Source of the DNA: Deltaproteobacteria bacterium
GTDB lineage: Bacteria > Desulfobacterota > Desulfobacteria > Desulfobacterales > C00003060
DNA: 46,832 nucleotides
Assembly (NCBI GenBank): GCA_019307135.1
Contig: JAFDKF010000012.1
Span: 1-46,832, forward strand
Direction: 5' to 3'
Positions 25,207 through 33,641 of this stretch are shown in pieces (position 1 is the first letter of the stretch; each line of letters starts with the position of its first letter). A program made the position numbers and the translations under genes. A model generated the notes under the pieces. That model saw nothing but the letters and a program-made list of their open reading frames with translations. It was not told the DNA's origin and ran no database searches.

Positions 25207-26883
25207 TTAAACGACCGTATACCCGGGCCCGTCACCCGCTTCAGGGCAAATCCAGGTTATGTTCCCGTAGGGGTCCTTGATGTCGCAGGTTTTGCAATGA
25301 AGGCAATTTGAAGGGTTGAGCCTGAGTCTTTTTCCATGGGTCTTATCGTCGGTCTCCAATTCATAGACATTGCCAGGGCAAAACCTTGTACAGGGGCATC
25401 GATAGGTCTCAAAGCATTCATTCACACACAGACTCGGGTCGTGAACAATCAAATGACAGGGTTGATCTTCCCTGTGCTGAGTTTTTGACAAATAAACACC
25501 AGTGAGTTTGTCCACGAAGAGCACCCCGTCATATGCCTGCTTCTCATATGTCCTTGTACGGTGCGAATTAACATCTTCTTTAAAGGGTCTTAAGGTCCTG
25601 GAGTCCTCCTCAATGGGCATCTTATCAAATATACCCTTTCCGTCGGTAAGATATTGCACGCCTACATGGAAAAACTTGACCAGACCCTTCTTGGACACAG
25701 CCTGGGTAAAATTCCTCCCTGTGCAGAGCTCCTTTTTGAGCCAACTATCTTCAAACAGCTCATGGTAATAGCCCAGGGTCTCTTGCGTAAAGCTCCTCTT
25801 ACTAAAGGCATCTACAATTGCCTCTGCCGCAAGCATACCCGACTTCATGGACGTATGGATGCCTTTCAGCGCTGGCGCATTTAGCATTGAGGCGCAAGCC
25901 CCCACAAAAAGACCGCCGCCAACGGCCAGCTTCGGCATCGTGTAATACCCCCCCGTGACGATCGTCCTGGCACCCTGCTCAATCACCCGGCCACCTTTTA
26001 TAAGTTTACTGATGAACGGATGCCGCTTGAATCTTATGAATTCTTCGTACAGATCGAGCATGGTGTCCTGATAACTCAATCCCACGATAAGCCCAAGGGA
26101 GACTCTGTTGTCCTTCATCTCGTAAATAAAGCCACCGCCGTGGGTATTCAAACCCAGCGGGTAGCCGAACGTATGAATATCATTGCCCCGGCTATTCGAA
26201 AAATAGTTGGTTTCAGGCAGTTGGATCACCTCTTTGATACCGGTTTCAAACACCTGTGGCATCTTGCCCTCAAAAATGTGCAGCTTGCTGGAAATCGCCT
26301 GCAGCAGGCTTCCCCTGGGGCCTTCTCCAAACACAGTTACCTTTGCCAGTATGTCGATACCTGCTTCAAAGTTTGCCTTTGGGGCGTTATCCTTGCCAAC
26401 CCCCTTGTCTCCTGTCCGAACTCCGATGACGGTCCTTTCGTCCTGGCCGTAAAGGACTTCTTTGCCCGCAAAGCCCGGAAAGACGTTAACCCCAAGACCT
26501 TCAGCAAACCTCCCCAGCCAAGAGACAAACCTGGACAGGCTTATGATATGGAACCCCTTATTGTGCATGTACTTTGGCACAAAAGGAACGCCATAGTGGC
26601 GTGTTCTGGTCAAAAAATGGAATTCATCCCCACGGACGTCTGTCTCAATGGGACAGCCTGTTTCCCTGTAGTTTGGAATAAGCTCCTTGAGGGCAATCGG
26701 GTTCAGAACCGCACCGCTCAACGCATGAGAACCTATGTCCGCCCCCTTTTCGATAAGAGCTACCTCAAGCTCAAGGCCCTTGCTCTTGGCCAGTTTCATC
26801 AGATGAATTGCACCAGCGAGGCTCGCAGGACCCCCTCCCACAAACAGTACATCAAATTCGATCTGCTCTCTGACGTTATCCAT
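25207..26883 (-). CDS. Electron transfer flavoprotein-ubiquinone oxidoreductase
   Basis: 558 aa, full ETF-QO length. N-terminal FAD-binding VLFVGGGPASLAGAIHL, ALIEKGADIGSHALSGAV, and the membrane-associated quinone region GGGFIYEMKDNRVSLGLIVGLSYQD. The C-terminal [4Fe-4S] domain has CVNECFETYRCPCTRFCPG and NPSNCLHCKTCDIKDPYGNITW. It passes electrons from ETF (fatty-acid and amino-acid oxidation) to membrane quinone. It stands alone on the minus strand; etfA/etfB are not in the window. It is closely bracketed by two direct copies of element B (24881-25177 and 26899-27140), which could act as a recombination pair. Confidence 0.93.
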   Translation of the reverse strand: MDNVREQIEFDVLFVGGGPASLAGAIHLMKLAKSKGLELEVALIEKGADIGSHALSGAVLNPIALKELIPNYRETGCPIETDVRGDEFHFLTRTRHYGVPFVPKYMHNKGFHIISLSRFVSWLGRFAEGLGVNVFPGFAGKEVLYGQDERTVIGVRTGDKGVGKDNAPKANFEAGIDILAKVTVFGEGPRGSLLQAISSKLHIFEGKMPQVFETGIKEVIQLPETNYFSNSRGNDIHTFGYPLGLNTHGGGFIYEMKDNRVSLGLIVGLSYQDTMLDLYEEFIRFKRHPFISKLIKGGRVIEQGARTIVTGGYYTMPKLAVGGGLFVGACASMLNAPALKGIHTSMKSGMLAAEAIVDAFSKRSFTQETLGYYHELFEDSWLKKELCTGRNFTQAVSKKGLVKFFHVGVQYLTDGKGIFDKMPIEEDSRTLRPFKEDVNSHRTRTYEKQAYDGVLFVDKLTGVYLSKTQHREDQPCHLIVHDPSLCVNECFETYRCPCTRFCPGNVYELETDDKTHGKRLRLNPSNCLHCKTCDIKDPYGNITWICPEAGDGPGYTVV

Positions 26884-26898
26884 TGTCTCTCCACCTAA

Positions 26899-27140
26899 CT
26901 TATCGTTCGCTTAATAAATTCGTACTTAGATTAATTCTTATATGGACCTAAATCTTTATCCCGTTTTGGTTTCAGGTTTCAGGTTTCAGGGCACATATAG
27001 GTTTCAGGTGTCAGTGTTCAGGTGTCAGGTGTAAAGAATCTGAAACCCGAAACCTGAAACCTGAAACCTGAGGAATATATGTATCTTTTTATAGATTCTC
27101 AAAATTAACAAAAGTCTATCCCTATTAAACGAATGATAAG
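26899..27140 (+). repeat. Element B, copy 2, upstream of ETF-QO (242 bp)
   Basis: Starts CTTATCGTTCGCTTAATA and ends TATTAAACGAATGATAAG. It is nearly identical to copy 1 over its outer parts but lacks the 24-bp unit and has fewer heptamer words. It begins 15 bp before the ETF-QO start codon, so any promoter of that gene must lie in or beyond the element. Confidence 0.85.
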
Positions 27141-27214
27141 ATATCACAATCAAATTGCTTTTCAAATCCGATTTTCCGGATTTTTCTGTCTGGCAGCACC
27201 AACGCGAAAAATGT

Positions 27215-27243
27215 TTGACAATCCTTAAAAAAGAATATAGATT
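27215..27243 (+). promoter_or_regulatory. Candidate sigma-70 promoter for tRNA-Gly and possibly the rimP operon
   Basis: A perfect -35 TTGACA (27215-27220) is followed at 15 to 17 bp by TATAGA/TAGATT. The tRNA starts about 100 bp downstream. Confidence 0.5.
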
Positions 27244-27277
27244 AATTTTTGAATTGTTTGGGAATTTCTATTTTAGA

Positions 27278-27350
27278 GCGGCGTAGCCCTCCGGGGCGTA
27301 GGCCATACGGGCCGGAGGCCGCGTTATATAAAATCGTGCAGCGATTTTAT
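27278..27350 (+). repeat. Two hairpins directly upstream of the tRNA
   Basis: A GC-rich stem, GCGGC...CCTCCGG / CCGGAGG...GCCGC (27278-27322), then an A/T-rich stem, ATAAAATCG/CGATTTTAT (27328-27350). A similar GC-rich word (CCTCCGGCCCGGAGG) lies at 32843-32857. Confidence 0.6.
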
Positions 27351-27352
27351 AA

Positions 27353-27428
27353 GCGGGCATAGCTCAGTTGGTAGAGTACAAGCTTCCCAAGCTTGGGGCC
27401 ACGGGTTCGAGTCCCGTTGCCCGCTCCA
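27353..27428 (+). tRNA. tRNA-Gly (anticodon CCC)
   Basis: The cloverleaf is complete: acceptor GCGGGCA/TGCCCGC, D-stem GCTC/GAGT (one G-T pair), anticodon stem CAAGC/GCTTG with loop TTCCCAA (anticodon 27386-27388), T-stem ACGGG/CCCGT with TTCGAGT. The discriminator base T and an encoded CCA end at 27428. CCC reads GGG glycine codons. Confidence 0.95.
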
Positions 27429-27526
27429 GTTTTTGTCCCGTCTCCGGCGGGATTCGCCCTTTTCCCTTTTTGAGGCGATGCCGTCGAGACATTTGCAAAG
27501 CGTTCAATTTTGCTCAAGGTCAAGGA

Positions 27527-27595
27527 CAATTCCGCAGGACAGCGGAATTGGACAGCCGTCAGGCTGCCCGTAAGGGCGAGGGGCATGGATGCCCC
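27527..27595 (+). repeat. Three perfect hairpins in series after the tRNA
   Basis: CAATTCCGC/GCGGAATTG (27527-27535 with 27542-27550), then CAGCC/GGCTG, then GGGGCAT/ATGCCCC (27580-27586 with 27589-27595). No T-run follows. It could be a structured RNA leader or a dispersed repeat. The remainder of 27429-27832 shows no gene. Confidence 0.6.
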
Positions 27596-27832
27596 GAGTC
27601 AACGCGAGGATTTTAACCACAGGAATACTTTGAGTATTTTGAGGATTAAAATCTGAGCCTGACGCAGAGATTGGGCAAAAGAGGATGTTTTGCAAAGGTC
27701 TCGTTTGTGGCTCAGTCTACGACGGAGCCAAGCATCTGCTTCGATCAGTGGATTTTTCCGATAATCTTTGCCCTTGGTTTTTTTCTCAAAAAGTTCAGCA
27801 AGAAGATTATTGAGATAGACCGTGGCATGGGA

Positions 27833-27856
27833 AACGGGCAAAGGCCCGTTTTTTTT
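27833..27856 (+). terminator. Intrinsic terminator/attenuator abutting the rimP start codon
   Basis: Stem AACGGGC-AAAG-GCCCGTT followed by eight Ts, with the rimP ATG directly after. The only ribosome-site-like bases (AAAGG, 27840-27844) are in the loop and 3' arm, so the hairpin could block both transcription and translation. NusA-dependent attenuation of this operon is known in other bacteria. Confidence 0.7.
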
Positions 27857-28324
27857 ATGAATGAGTGGACCCAAAAATTTGTCACGGATGTGGAGATCCT
27901 GGCAGAACCGCTCCTGAAGTCAGAAGGGATGAGGTTGATCGACGTGGAATATCGCAGAGAACCCAATGGACGGGTCTTGCGAGTTTTTATCGACAAACAA
28001 GGGGGGGTCACCTTAGACGATTGTGCTACTATCAGCAATCAATTGGGAGACATCCTGGACGCAAAAATGGACTGTCACGAGCCTTATCACCTGGAGGTCT
28101 CCTCGCCAGGCATTGACCGTCCGTTAACGAAGCCAAAACATTTCGTCTATTTTGAAGGCAGGCCGGCGGTTATCAAGACTGATCGCCTCGTGCAAGGAAA
28201 GAAGTGCTTCAAAGGGGTGCTCGCTGGGTTTTCAGAAGGGATGGTCAGACTTCTAGTTGATGACCGGCCAGTCGCTATTCCCTATGAAACAATTGTGAAG
28301 GCAAATCTTTGGATTGAATATTGA
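27857..28324 (+). CDS. rimP: Ribosome maturation factor RimP
   Basis: 155 aa, normal for RimP. Family motifs: VTDVEILAEPLLKSEGMRLIDVEYRREPNGRVLRVFIDKQGGVTLDDCATISNQLGDILDA and the strongly conserved YHLEVSSPGIDRPLTKPKHF. It assists 30S subunit maturation. An open frame runs upstream to 27671, but that part crosses the terminator hairpin, so the ATG at 27857 is taken as the start. It heads the nusA-infB operon, as is usual. A repeat element of family C separates it from nusA. Confidence 0.92.
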   Translation: MNEWTQKFVTDVEILAEPLLKSEGMRLIDVEYRREPNGRVLRVFIDKQGGVTLDDCATISNQLGDILDAKMDCHEPYHLEVSSPGIDRPLTKPKHFVYFEGRPAVIKTDRLVQGKKCFKGVLAGFSEGMVRLLVDDRPVAIPYETIVKANLWIEY

Positions 28325-28343
28325 TGATTGACGATTGACAATT

Positions 28344-28530
28344 GAGTGTAAATCACGGCTGTTGGCAATGAGAAAATCCGTGTCCGTCTGCTGCGTATTT
28401 AGTTTTGGGGAAAAGGTGTCAGGTTTCGGGTGTCAGGATTGAGAAACTTAAAGAGCTGTACTGTTCTCAAGGCGTAAGCCGCAAACCTGAACACTGAAAC
28501 CTGAACACTGAAACCCCAAACCTGGAGTGG
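28344..28530. repeat. Element C, copy 2, between rimP and nusA
   Basis: Same left end as copy 1 (GTGTAAATCACGGCTGTTGG) and the same inner words. The right inverted end is missing. It contains the 24-bp unit at 28459-28482. A weaker inverted pair, GATGATTGACGATTG / CAATCATCAATCG, surrounds it. Confidence 0.8.
28459..28482 (+). repeat. 24-bp micro-insertion, copy 4
   Basis: TACTGTTCTC then AAGGCGTAAGCCGC, followed by AAACCTGAAC. Empty equivalents are copy 1 of element C at 17005/17006 (GAGCTG-AAACCTGA) and copy 3 in complement. Confidence 0.85.
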
Positions 28531-28627
28531 TGAAAAAAAGTGTAAACTACTTTATGGCGAAAATGAAGGATGCCCAATCTTCAATAGTCAATTGAAAGGC
28601 AATCATCAATCGAAGAAGGTGTCTAAA

Positions 28628-29968
28628 ATGCTAATATCGGAAGTAAGAAGAGTCATTGAACAGGTCAGTCGTGACCGGGGCATTGACAAGGAAGTTCTCA
28701 TCAAGACGCTTGAGGAAGCGCTCAGGTCCGCTGCCAGGAAGAAATTCGGAATCGGGGTAGATATCGAAGTCCAGTATAATGAAGAACTTGGCGAAATTGA
28801 GGTCTTCCAGTTCAAAAACGTAGTTGAAAAGGTCACCGATCCGGGCCTGGAAATAGACTTGGAAGAGGGACGTAAGCTTGACCCAGGGTGTCAAGTGGGA
28901 GACAGTCTGGGGACAAAAATGGACGCGACAACCTTTGGAAGAATTGCTGCACAGTCGGCGAAGCAGGTTATCATACAGAAGATGAAGGATGCGGAACGTG
29001 ACGTAGTCTACGAAAGCTTTATTAATAGAAAAGGTGAAATCATTAACGGGATTATTCAAAGGATAGACAAACGGAACGTTATCGTGAACCTGGGCCGGAC
29101 CGAAGCGATTCTTCCTATAGGTGAGCAGGTTCCCAGGGAAACCTATCGTCGTGGGGAGAGAATTCGAGCCTATGTATTAGACGTACTCCACGAGTCCCGC
29201 GGTCCCCAGATAATACTGTCTCGAAGTCATCCCCGGTTCCTCGTAATCCTTTTCAATATCGAGGTACCAGAAATTAGCGAGGGAATCGTAAACATTATGG
29301 CTGCGGCCCGGGAACCAGGCGCTCGTGCAAAGATTGCCGTGACATCGAATGATTCGGATATTGATCCTGTGGGCGCGTGTGTCGGAATGAAAGGGACGCG
29401 GGTTCAAAGTGTGGTTCACGAATTAAAGGGAGAGAAGATCGATATCATTCCCTGGCACAGTGACCCCGCAAAGTTTGTGTGCAATGCCCTGTCACCAGCC
29501 GAGATCTCTCGGGTTGTGATTGACGAGGCGAACCGGTCTATGGAGGTAATTGTGCCGGATGAATATCTGTCAGTGGCCATTGGTAGACGGGGCCAAAACG
29601 TGCGCCTTGCTTCTAAGCTAACAGGCTGGAGCATCGATGTTAAGAGTGAAACCGACTACAGCGAGGCCATGCGGACCGGCTATGACTCCTTGATGGGGCT
29701 TCCAGGGGTAGGAGCCAGCACAGCCGATGTCCTTTACGAACAGGGCTTCTATTCAATTGAGGAACTTGCCAACGCGTCTATCGAGGAACTGATTCAGATT
29801 AAGGGGATCAGCGAGAAAAAGGCGGAAACCCTGTTGGAGTCGGCCAGACAGGCCCTTGAGGTAGTGAATGAAAACGACTATATGAGAAAGGACAAAGATA
29901 TATCCGAAGCAATGTCTGCGCAGGACAGCCCTGAGGATGCTGCAGAGGATGCGGAAGATTCTGGTTGA
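28628..29968 (+). CDS. nusA: Transcription termination/antitermination factor NusA
   Basis: 446 aa. N-terminal RNAP-binding domain (about 1-125), S1 domain ([33 protein letters not shown]), two KH domains ([29 protein letters not shown] and [23 protein letters not shown]) and a C-terminal helix-hairpin-helix pair ([18 protein letters not shown] ... [13 protein letters not shown]). An upstream in-frame ATG (28592) exists, but ATG 28628 has AAGGTG six nt before it and gives the usual [13 protein letters not shown] start. NusA controls pausing and termination and commonly regulates its own operon. Confidence 0.95.
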   Translation: MLISEVRRVIEQVSRDRGIDKEVLIKTLEEALRSAARKKFGIGVDIEVQYNEELGEIEVFQFKNVVEKVTDPGLEIDLEEGRKLDPGCQVGDSLGTKMDATTFGRIAAQSAKQVIIQKMKDAERDVVYESFINRKGEIINGIIQRIDKRNVIVNLGRTEAILPIGEQVPRETYRRGERIRAYVLDVLHESRGPQIILSRSHPRFLVILFNIEVPEISEGIVNIMAAAREPGARAKIAVTSNDSDIDPVGACVGMKGTRVQSVVHELKGEKIDIIPWHSDPAKFVCNALSPAEISRVVIDEANRSMEVIVPDEYLSVAIGRRGQNVRLASKLTGWSIDVKSETDYSEAMRTGYDSLMGLPGVGASTADVLYEQGFYSIEELANASIEELIQIKGISEKKAETLLESARQALEVVNENDYMRKDKDISEAMSAQDSPEDAAEDAEDSG

Positions 29969-29988
29969 GCCGGTTTGGCCGGTTGAGC

Positions 29989-30040
29989 CCGTTTAGCCGG
30001 TTTGTGAGTCCTCTAATTGGTTTTTTTACGGGCTAAACGG
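29989..30040 (+). promoter_or_regulatory. Hairpin in the nusA-infB spacer
   Basis: CCGTTTAGCC (29989-29998) pairs with GGCTAAACGG (30031-30040). A T7 run lies in the loop rather than after the stem. It is more likely an RNA-processing or repeat structure than a terminator. Short CCGGTT words are repeated just before it. Confidence 0.4.
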
Positions 30041-30067
30041 ACTAGATACCAAAGCAGGGAGAAATGA

Positions 30068-32716
30068 ATGGCAAAAATCCGAATTTATGAACTTGCCAAA
30101 CAGCTTAATATGACCAACAAAGTGCTTCTCGAAAGGCTAATAGAGATGAATATCACTGTGAAAAGCCACATGAGTGTCATAGATGAAGAGACAGTTGCTG
30201 GCATCAAAGAAGCCCTTTTCCAGGGCAAGTCGGAAATTGTGACTGAGAAACGAATCAAAGGCGCGGTTATCAGAAGACGGAGAAAAGTAATCGAGAAGAA
30301 GCCGGAAGCAGAAGGAATCATCCCTGTAGCCAGGGCGGAAGGTGAAATCCGATTCAAGCCAAGAGAAAAGGAAGCGGTTGAGGTCAAACCGGACCAGATT
30401 ATTGCTCCCGTGTCTGATGAAGCCTCCAGAGAAAAGGTAGCTAAGATTGTTGAACCTGACAAGCCTGCGGCCAGGACCGAGGTGGAAACGCCTGAGGAAG
30501 CTGCCCCTGGACCCGTGAAGGTAGAGGCTAAGCCTGAAAAGGCAAGACCGGCGAAAAAAGCCAGGGCAAAGAAGAAACCAAAGGCAAAAAAGGAACAAGC
30601 GGCCAAGATCATTAAGATGCCAGAAGCCAAACCGCCCGCCGATGTCACCCCCCAAAAGAAGCTAACTGCGCCGGTCAAAGGCAAGGCAAAACCTGCAACA
30701 CACCTGAGACTTGTTCCCAAAGAAGAACGGCCGCCTGCGACCGTTAAAGGCAAAGTTAGGAAAAAGGACAAAAAGAGCCCCGTTAAATTGGAAGAACGTG
30801 AGGAGTTCTTCAAGAAAAAGATCACCTTTCGAAAAAAGGAGATCCTGGACAAATCGGACCTCTACGACGCAAGAGCTCTCAGGACCCGTAAGGGCCGAAA
30901 GCACGGTAAGGGAAAGGTGGCAATCAGGGGCGACAAAACCTTGATTACCACCCCCAAGGCCATCAAGCGTCGCGTCAAGATCGACAAAGCGATTGTGGTG
31001 TCAGATCTGGCCAGGCGAATGGGAGTAAAGGTGGCTGAAGTAATCAGGGAATTGATGGCTCTTGGCGTCATGGCCACCCTGAATCAGGCCATCGATTTTG
31101 AAACTGCTGCTGTGGTTGCAAGCGAATTCCAGTACGAAGCTGAAAAGGTCTCTTTCGAGGAAGAGACTCTCATTCATGCTGAAAAGGATGATCCAGAGAA
31201 ATTGAAACCCAAACCACCCGTGGTGACTATTATGGGACATGTGGACCACGGCAAGACATCGCTGTTGGACGCTATACGGGAAACCAATGTCATCGATGGT
31301 GAAGCGGGTGGCATCACCCAGCATATCGGAGCCTATGATGTAACTCTAAAGAAAGGGCACATCGTATTCCTTGATACGCCTGGCCATGAGGCATTCACGG
31401 CCATGCGCGCCCGGGGGGCGGAAATAACCGATCTGGTTGTTTTGGTCGTAGCTGCTGACGATGGTGTAATGCCCCAAACCGTTGAAGCTATCAACCATGC
31501 CAGAGCAGCCGGTGTGCCTATCATGGTAGCCGTAAACAAGATTGACAAACCAGAGGCAGATCCTGAGCGCGTAAAACGCCAATTGGCAGAACACAACCTT
31601 ACCCCTGAGGAATGGGGTGGTGATACCGTCTTTGTGAATGTGTCGGCCAAGCAGGGGAAAGGGATTGAGGAACTTCTGGAGATGGTCCTCCTCCAGGCAG
31701 ACGTCCTGGAATTGAAGGCGAATCCTGACAGACTTGCACAAGGACATGTGATTGAGGCCAGACTTGATCCCAGCAGGGGTCCGGTAGCCACAGTACTGGT
31801 TCAAGTGGGGACCCTTCATGCCGGTGATGCGGTCATATGTGGGCTTTACCATGGAAAAGTTCGCGCAATGATTGACGATCGCGGCGAGCGCCTTGATAGC
31901 GCCGGGCCGTCCTTGCCAGTCGAGATTCAAGGTCTGTCCGGAGTTCCGCTGGCTGGCGACGACTTTATGGCCCTGACTGACGAGAAGGCGGCAAAGCAGG
32001 TAAGTCTCCATCGCGCCCAGAAGCAGCGGGGGCGTGAGCTGGCACAAAGCAGCAGATTAACCCTGGAAAAATACTATGAACAAATGAAAGGTGTTCCTGT
32101 CAAGGATCTGAACTTAATCATCCGGGCCGACGTACAGGGGTCTGTCGAGGCATTAACGGAAGCCATACAAAAGATTGTATCAAAAGAGGTAAAGGTCAAC
32201 ATGGTCCACTCTGCCACCGGGGCCATGACGGAGTCAGATATTATGCTGGCCACGGTCTCGAATGCTATTGTCATTGGTTTCAATGTGCGGCCCAATGCCA
32301 AGGTGCGTGACCTGGCGGCCGAACAGAATGTGGATATCCGATTCTACGACGTGATCTACAATGTTGTTAATGATATCAAGGGGGCCATGGCAGGCCTGAT
32401 GGAACCCACGTATAAAGAGCATCTCATAGGAAGCGCAGAAGTCAGGGAGATATTTCATATCCCAAGGGTTGGAACCATTGCGGGTTGCTATGTGACCGAA
32501 GGAAAAATCGGACGTGGCCAGTCCGTCCGGCTCCTCCGTGAGGGGGTCGTGGTCTATAATGGAAAGATAGGGTCCTTGCGTCGGTTCAAAGATGACGTCA
32601 AAGAAGTACAAAGCGGATACGAATGTGGGCTCGGCATCGAAAACTACAATGACATAAAGGTCAATGACGTGATTGAATGTTACGAAATAGAAGAGGTCAA
32701 ACCGGTCCTTGAATAG
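30068..32716 (+). CDS. infB: Translation initiation factor IF-2
   Basis: 882 aa. IF2_N motif [21 protein letters not shown] at the start, a long Lys/Pro/Ala-rich linker (about 60-270), a second IF2_N ([24 protein letters not shown]). The GTPase domain has G390[27 protein letters not shown] and SAK. Domains II-IV end with [56 protein letters not shown]. It delivers initiator tRNA to the 30S subunit. The ATG at 30068 gives [12 protein letters not shown] 30064 is out of frame. Confidence 0.97.
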   Translation: MAKIRIYELAKQLNMTNKVLLERLIEMNITVKSHMSVIDEETVAGIKEALFQGKSEIVTEKRIKGAVIRRRRKVIEKKPEAEGIIPVARAEGEIRFKPREKEAVEVKPDQIIAPVSDEASREKVAKIVEPDKPAARTEVETPEEAAPGPVKVEAKPEKARPAKKARAKKKPKAKKEQAAKIIKMPEAKPPADVTPQKKLTAPVKGKAKPATHLRLVPKEERPPATVKGKVRKKDKKSPVKLEEREEFFKKKITFRKKEILDKSDLYDARALRTRKGRKHGKGKVAIRGDKTLITTPKAIKRRVKIDKAIVVSDLARRMGVKVAEVIRELMALGVMATLNQAIDFETAAVVASEFQYEAEKVSFEEETLIHAEKDDPEKLKPKPPVVTIMGHVDHGKTSLLDAIRETNVIDGEAGGITQHIGAYDVTLKKGHIVFLDTPGHEAFTAMRARGAEITDLVVLVVAADDGVMPQTVEAINHARAAGVPIMVAVNKIDKPEADPERVKRQLAEHNLTPEEWGGDTVFVNVSAKQGKGIEELLEMVLLQADVLELKANPDRLAQGHVIEARLDPSRGPVATVLVQVGTLHAGDAVICGLYHGKVRAMIDDRGERLDSAGPSLPVEIQGLSGVPLAGDDFMALTDEKAAKQVSLHRAQKQRGRELAQSSRLTLEKYYEQMKGVPVKDLNLIIRADVQGSVEALTEAIQKIVSKEVKVNMVHSATGAMTESDIMLATVSNAIVIGFNVRPNAKVRDLAAEQNVDIRFYDVIYNVVNDIKGAMAGLMEPTYKEHLIGSAEVREIFHIPRVGTIAGCYVTEGKIGRGQSVRLLREGVVVYNGKIGSLRRFKDDVKEVQSGYECGLGIENYNDIKVNDVIECYEIEEVKPVLE

Positions 32717-32720
32717 ATTT

Positions 32721-32748
32721 CGGAATGCGGAATGCGGAATGCGGAATG
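32721..32748. repeat. (CGGAATG)4 perfect heptamer repeat
   Basis: Four exact copies of a 7-bp word just after the infB stop codon. Confidence 0.9.
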
Positions 32749-32778
32749 AACCCCAAACCTAAGATCCCAAATCAACTT

Positions 32779-32944
32779 GTGATGATTATTGAAACTGGCA
32801 CAATCGTCCTGAGATCAGCTATACCGATTGCGGATTGGAGCCTCCGGCCCGGAGGGGTCTACGCCCCGGGGGGGGATTGCCAAATAAATCCGCAATGCGC
32901 AATCGAATCGTGATGATTGTTGGAATTGGCACAATCGTTTTGAG
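32779..32944. repeat. 35-bp direct repeat of the DUF503 gene start around a palindromic insert
   Basis: 32779-32813 and 32910-32944 (both GTGATGATT...CACAATCGT...GAG) differ at only five of 35 positions, all transitions. Both encode MI-x-x-x-GTIVLR. The 96 bp between contain opposed GATTGCGGATT / AATCCGCAATGCGCAATC words and a GC-rich hairpin (32843-32875). It looks as if an insertion split the gene start and left one start as a relic. Confidence 0.7.
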
Positions 32945-33200
32945 GATTCCTGGAAACACCTCATTAAAAGGCAAACGCAGGATCGTAAAGGGTATAATCA
33001 CCCGTCTTCAAAACACCTTCAATGCGTCAGTGGCGGAGGTTGGCGCCAATGACAGCCACCAGCGTGCAGAAATAGGCCTGGCTTTTGTGGGGAATGATCG
33101 CCGACGGATCAATTCCAAGTTAGACAAGGCTATAAACTTTGTTGAAGCCATGGAAGTGGCTGAAATCATCGATTCGGAAATGGAGATCATCAGCCTGTGA
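32913..33200 (+). CDS. DUF503 (YlxP-like) protein
   Basis: 95 aa: MIVGIGTIVLRIPGNTSLKGKRRIVKGIITRLQNTFNASVAEVGANDSHQRAEIGLAFVGND. The conserved SLKxKRR and FNxSVAEV patterns define DUF503, which usually lies between infB and rbfA, as here. Its function is not settled, although a role near 30S maturation is suspected from context. No good ribosome site is seen before ATG 32913. The stop overlaps the rbfA start by 4 nt. An older copy of its 5' end lies at 32779-32813. Confidence 0.85.
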   Translation: MIVGIGTIVLRIPGNTSLKGKRRIVKGIITRLQNTFNASVAEVGANDSHQRAEIGLAFVGNDRRRINSKLDKAINFVEAMEVAEIIDSEMEIISL

Positions 33201-33562
33201 TCCACTTCAAGCGAGCTGACAGAGTAGGGGGTCAGGTACAAAAGGAACTATCCGATCTCCTGCAGAAAGAGATCAGGGATCCCCGTTTGGATTTTGTCAC
33301 CATCATGCGTGTGAGCATAACTGACGATCTCCGTTCGGCCCGGATCTATTTTACCGTTGCCGAAGGAGAGGAACGCAGGCTGAGCGCCCTGGCTGGCTTT
33401 AAAAGCGCTTCGGGGTATCTGAGGCGTCAGCTAAGCCGTCGCCTCGAACTCAGACGCATGCCGGAGCTCGAGTTCCTTTATGACGAATCTTGTGATCGGG
33501 CGACCAGGATAGATAAGGTCTTAAAGGCAATACGTAGTGAAATCCAATCAAACAACGGGTAA
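33197..33562 (+). CDS. rbfA: Ribosome-binding factor A
   Basis: 121 aa with the RbfA KH-like fold: RADRVGGQVQKELSDLLQKEIRDPRL, VTIMRVSITDDLRSARIYFTVAEG, and RRMPELEFLYDESCDRATRIDKVL. It is needed for late 30S (16S 5' helix) maturation. It starts at GTG 33197, overlapping the DUF503 stop (GTGA). Upstream and downstream neighbours are the usual ones, except that no DHH/NrnA gene lies between rbfA and truB. Confidence 0.93.
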   Translation: MIHFKRADRVGGQVQKELSDLLQKEIRDPRLDFVTIMRVSITDDLRSARIYFTVAEGEERRLSALAGFKSASGYLRRQLSRRLELRRMPELEFLYDESCDRATRIDKVLKAIRSEIQSNNG

Positions 33563-33641
33563 TCTTCTGAAACATAGTTGCCAGTTTTCGGTTTTTTCGG
33601 TTTGTTGGGTTGCTTGAGTTTGGATAAACCCGACAAACACA

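Noticed and set aside
26020..26898. A 292-codon plus-strand frame opposite the ETF-QO gene
   Set aside because: It is a shadow of a well-conserved gene on the other strand.
27347..27586. A minus-strand frame containing GNGTRTRGPKLGKLVLYQLSYARL
   Set aside because: It is the antisense reading of the tRNA-Gly gene, a well-known annotation artefact.
32725..32913. A 62-codon frame after infB
   Set aside because: It is made of the (CGGAATG)4 tract, the duplicated DUF503 start and the palindromic insert; not a gene.
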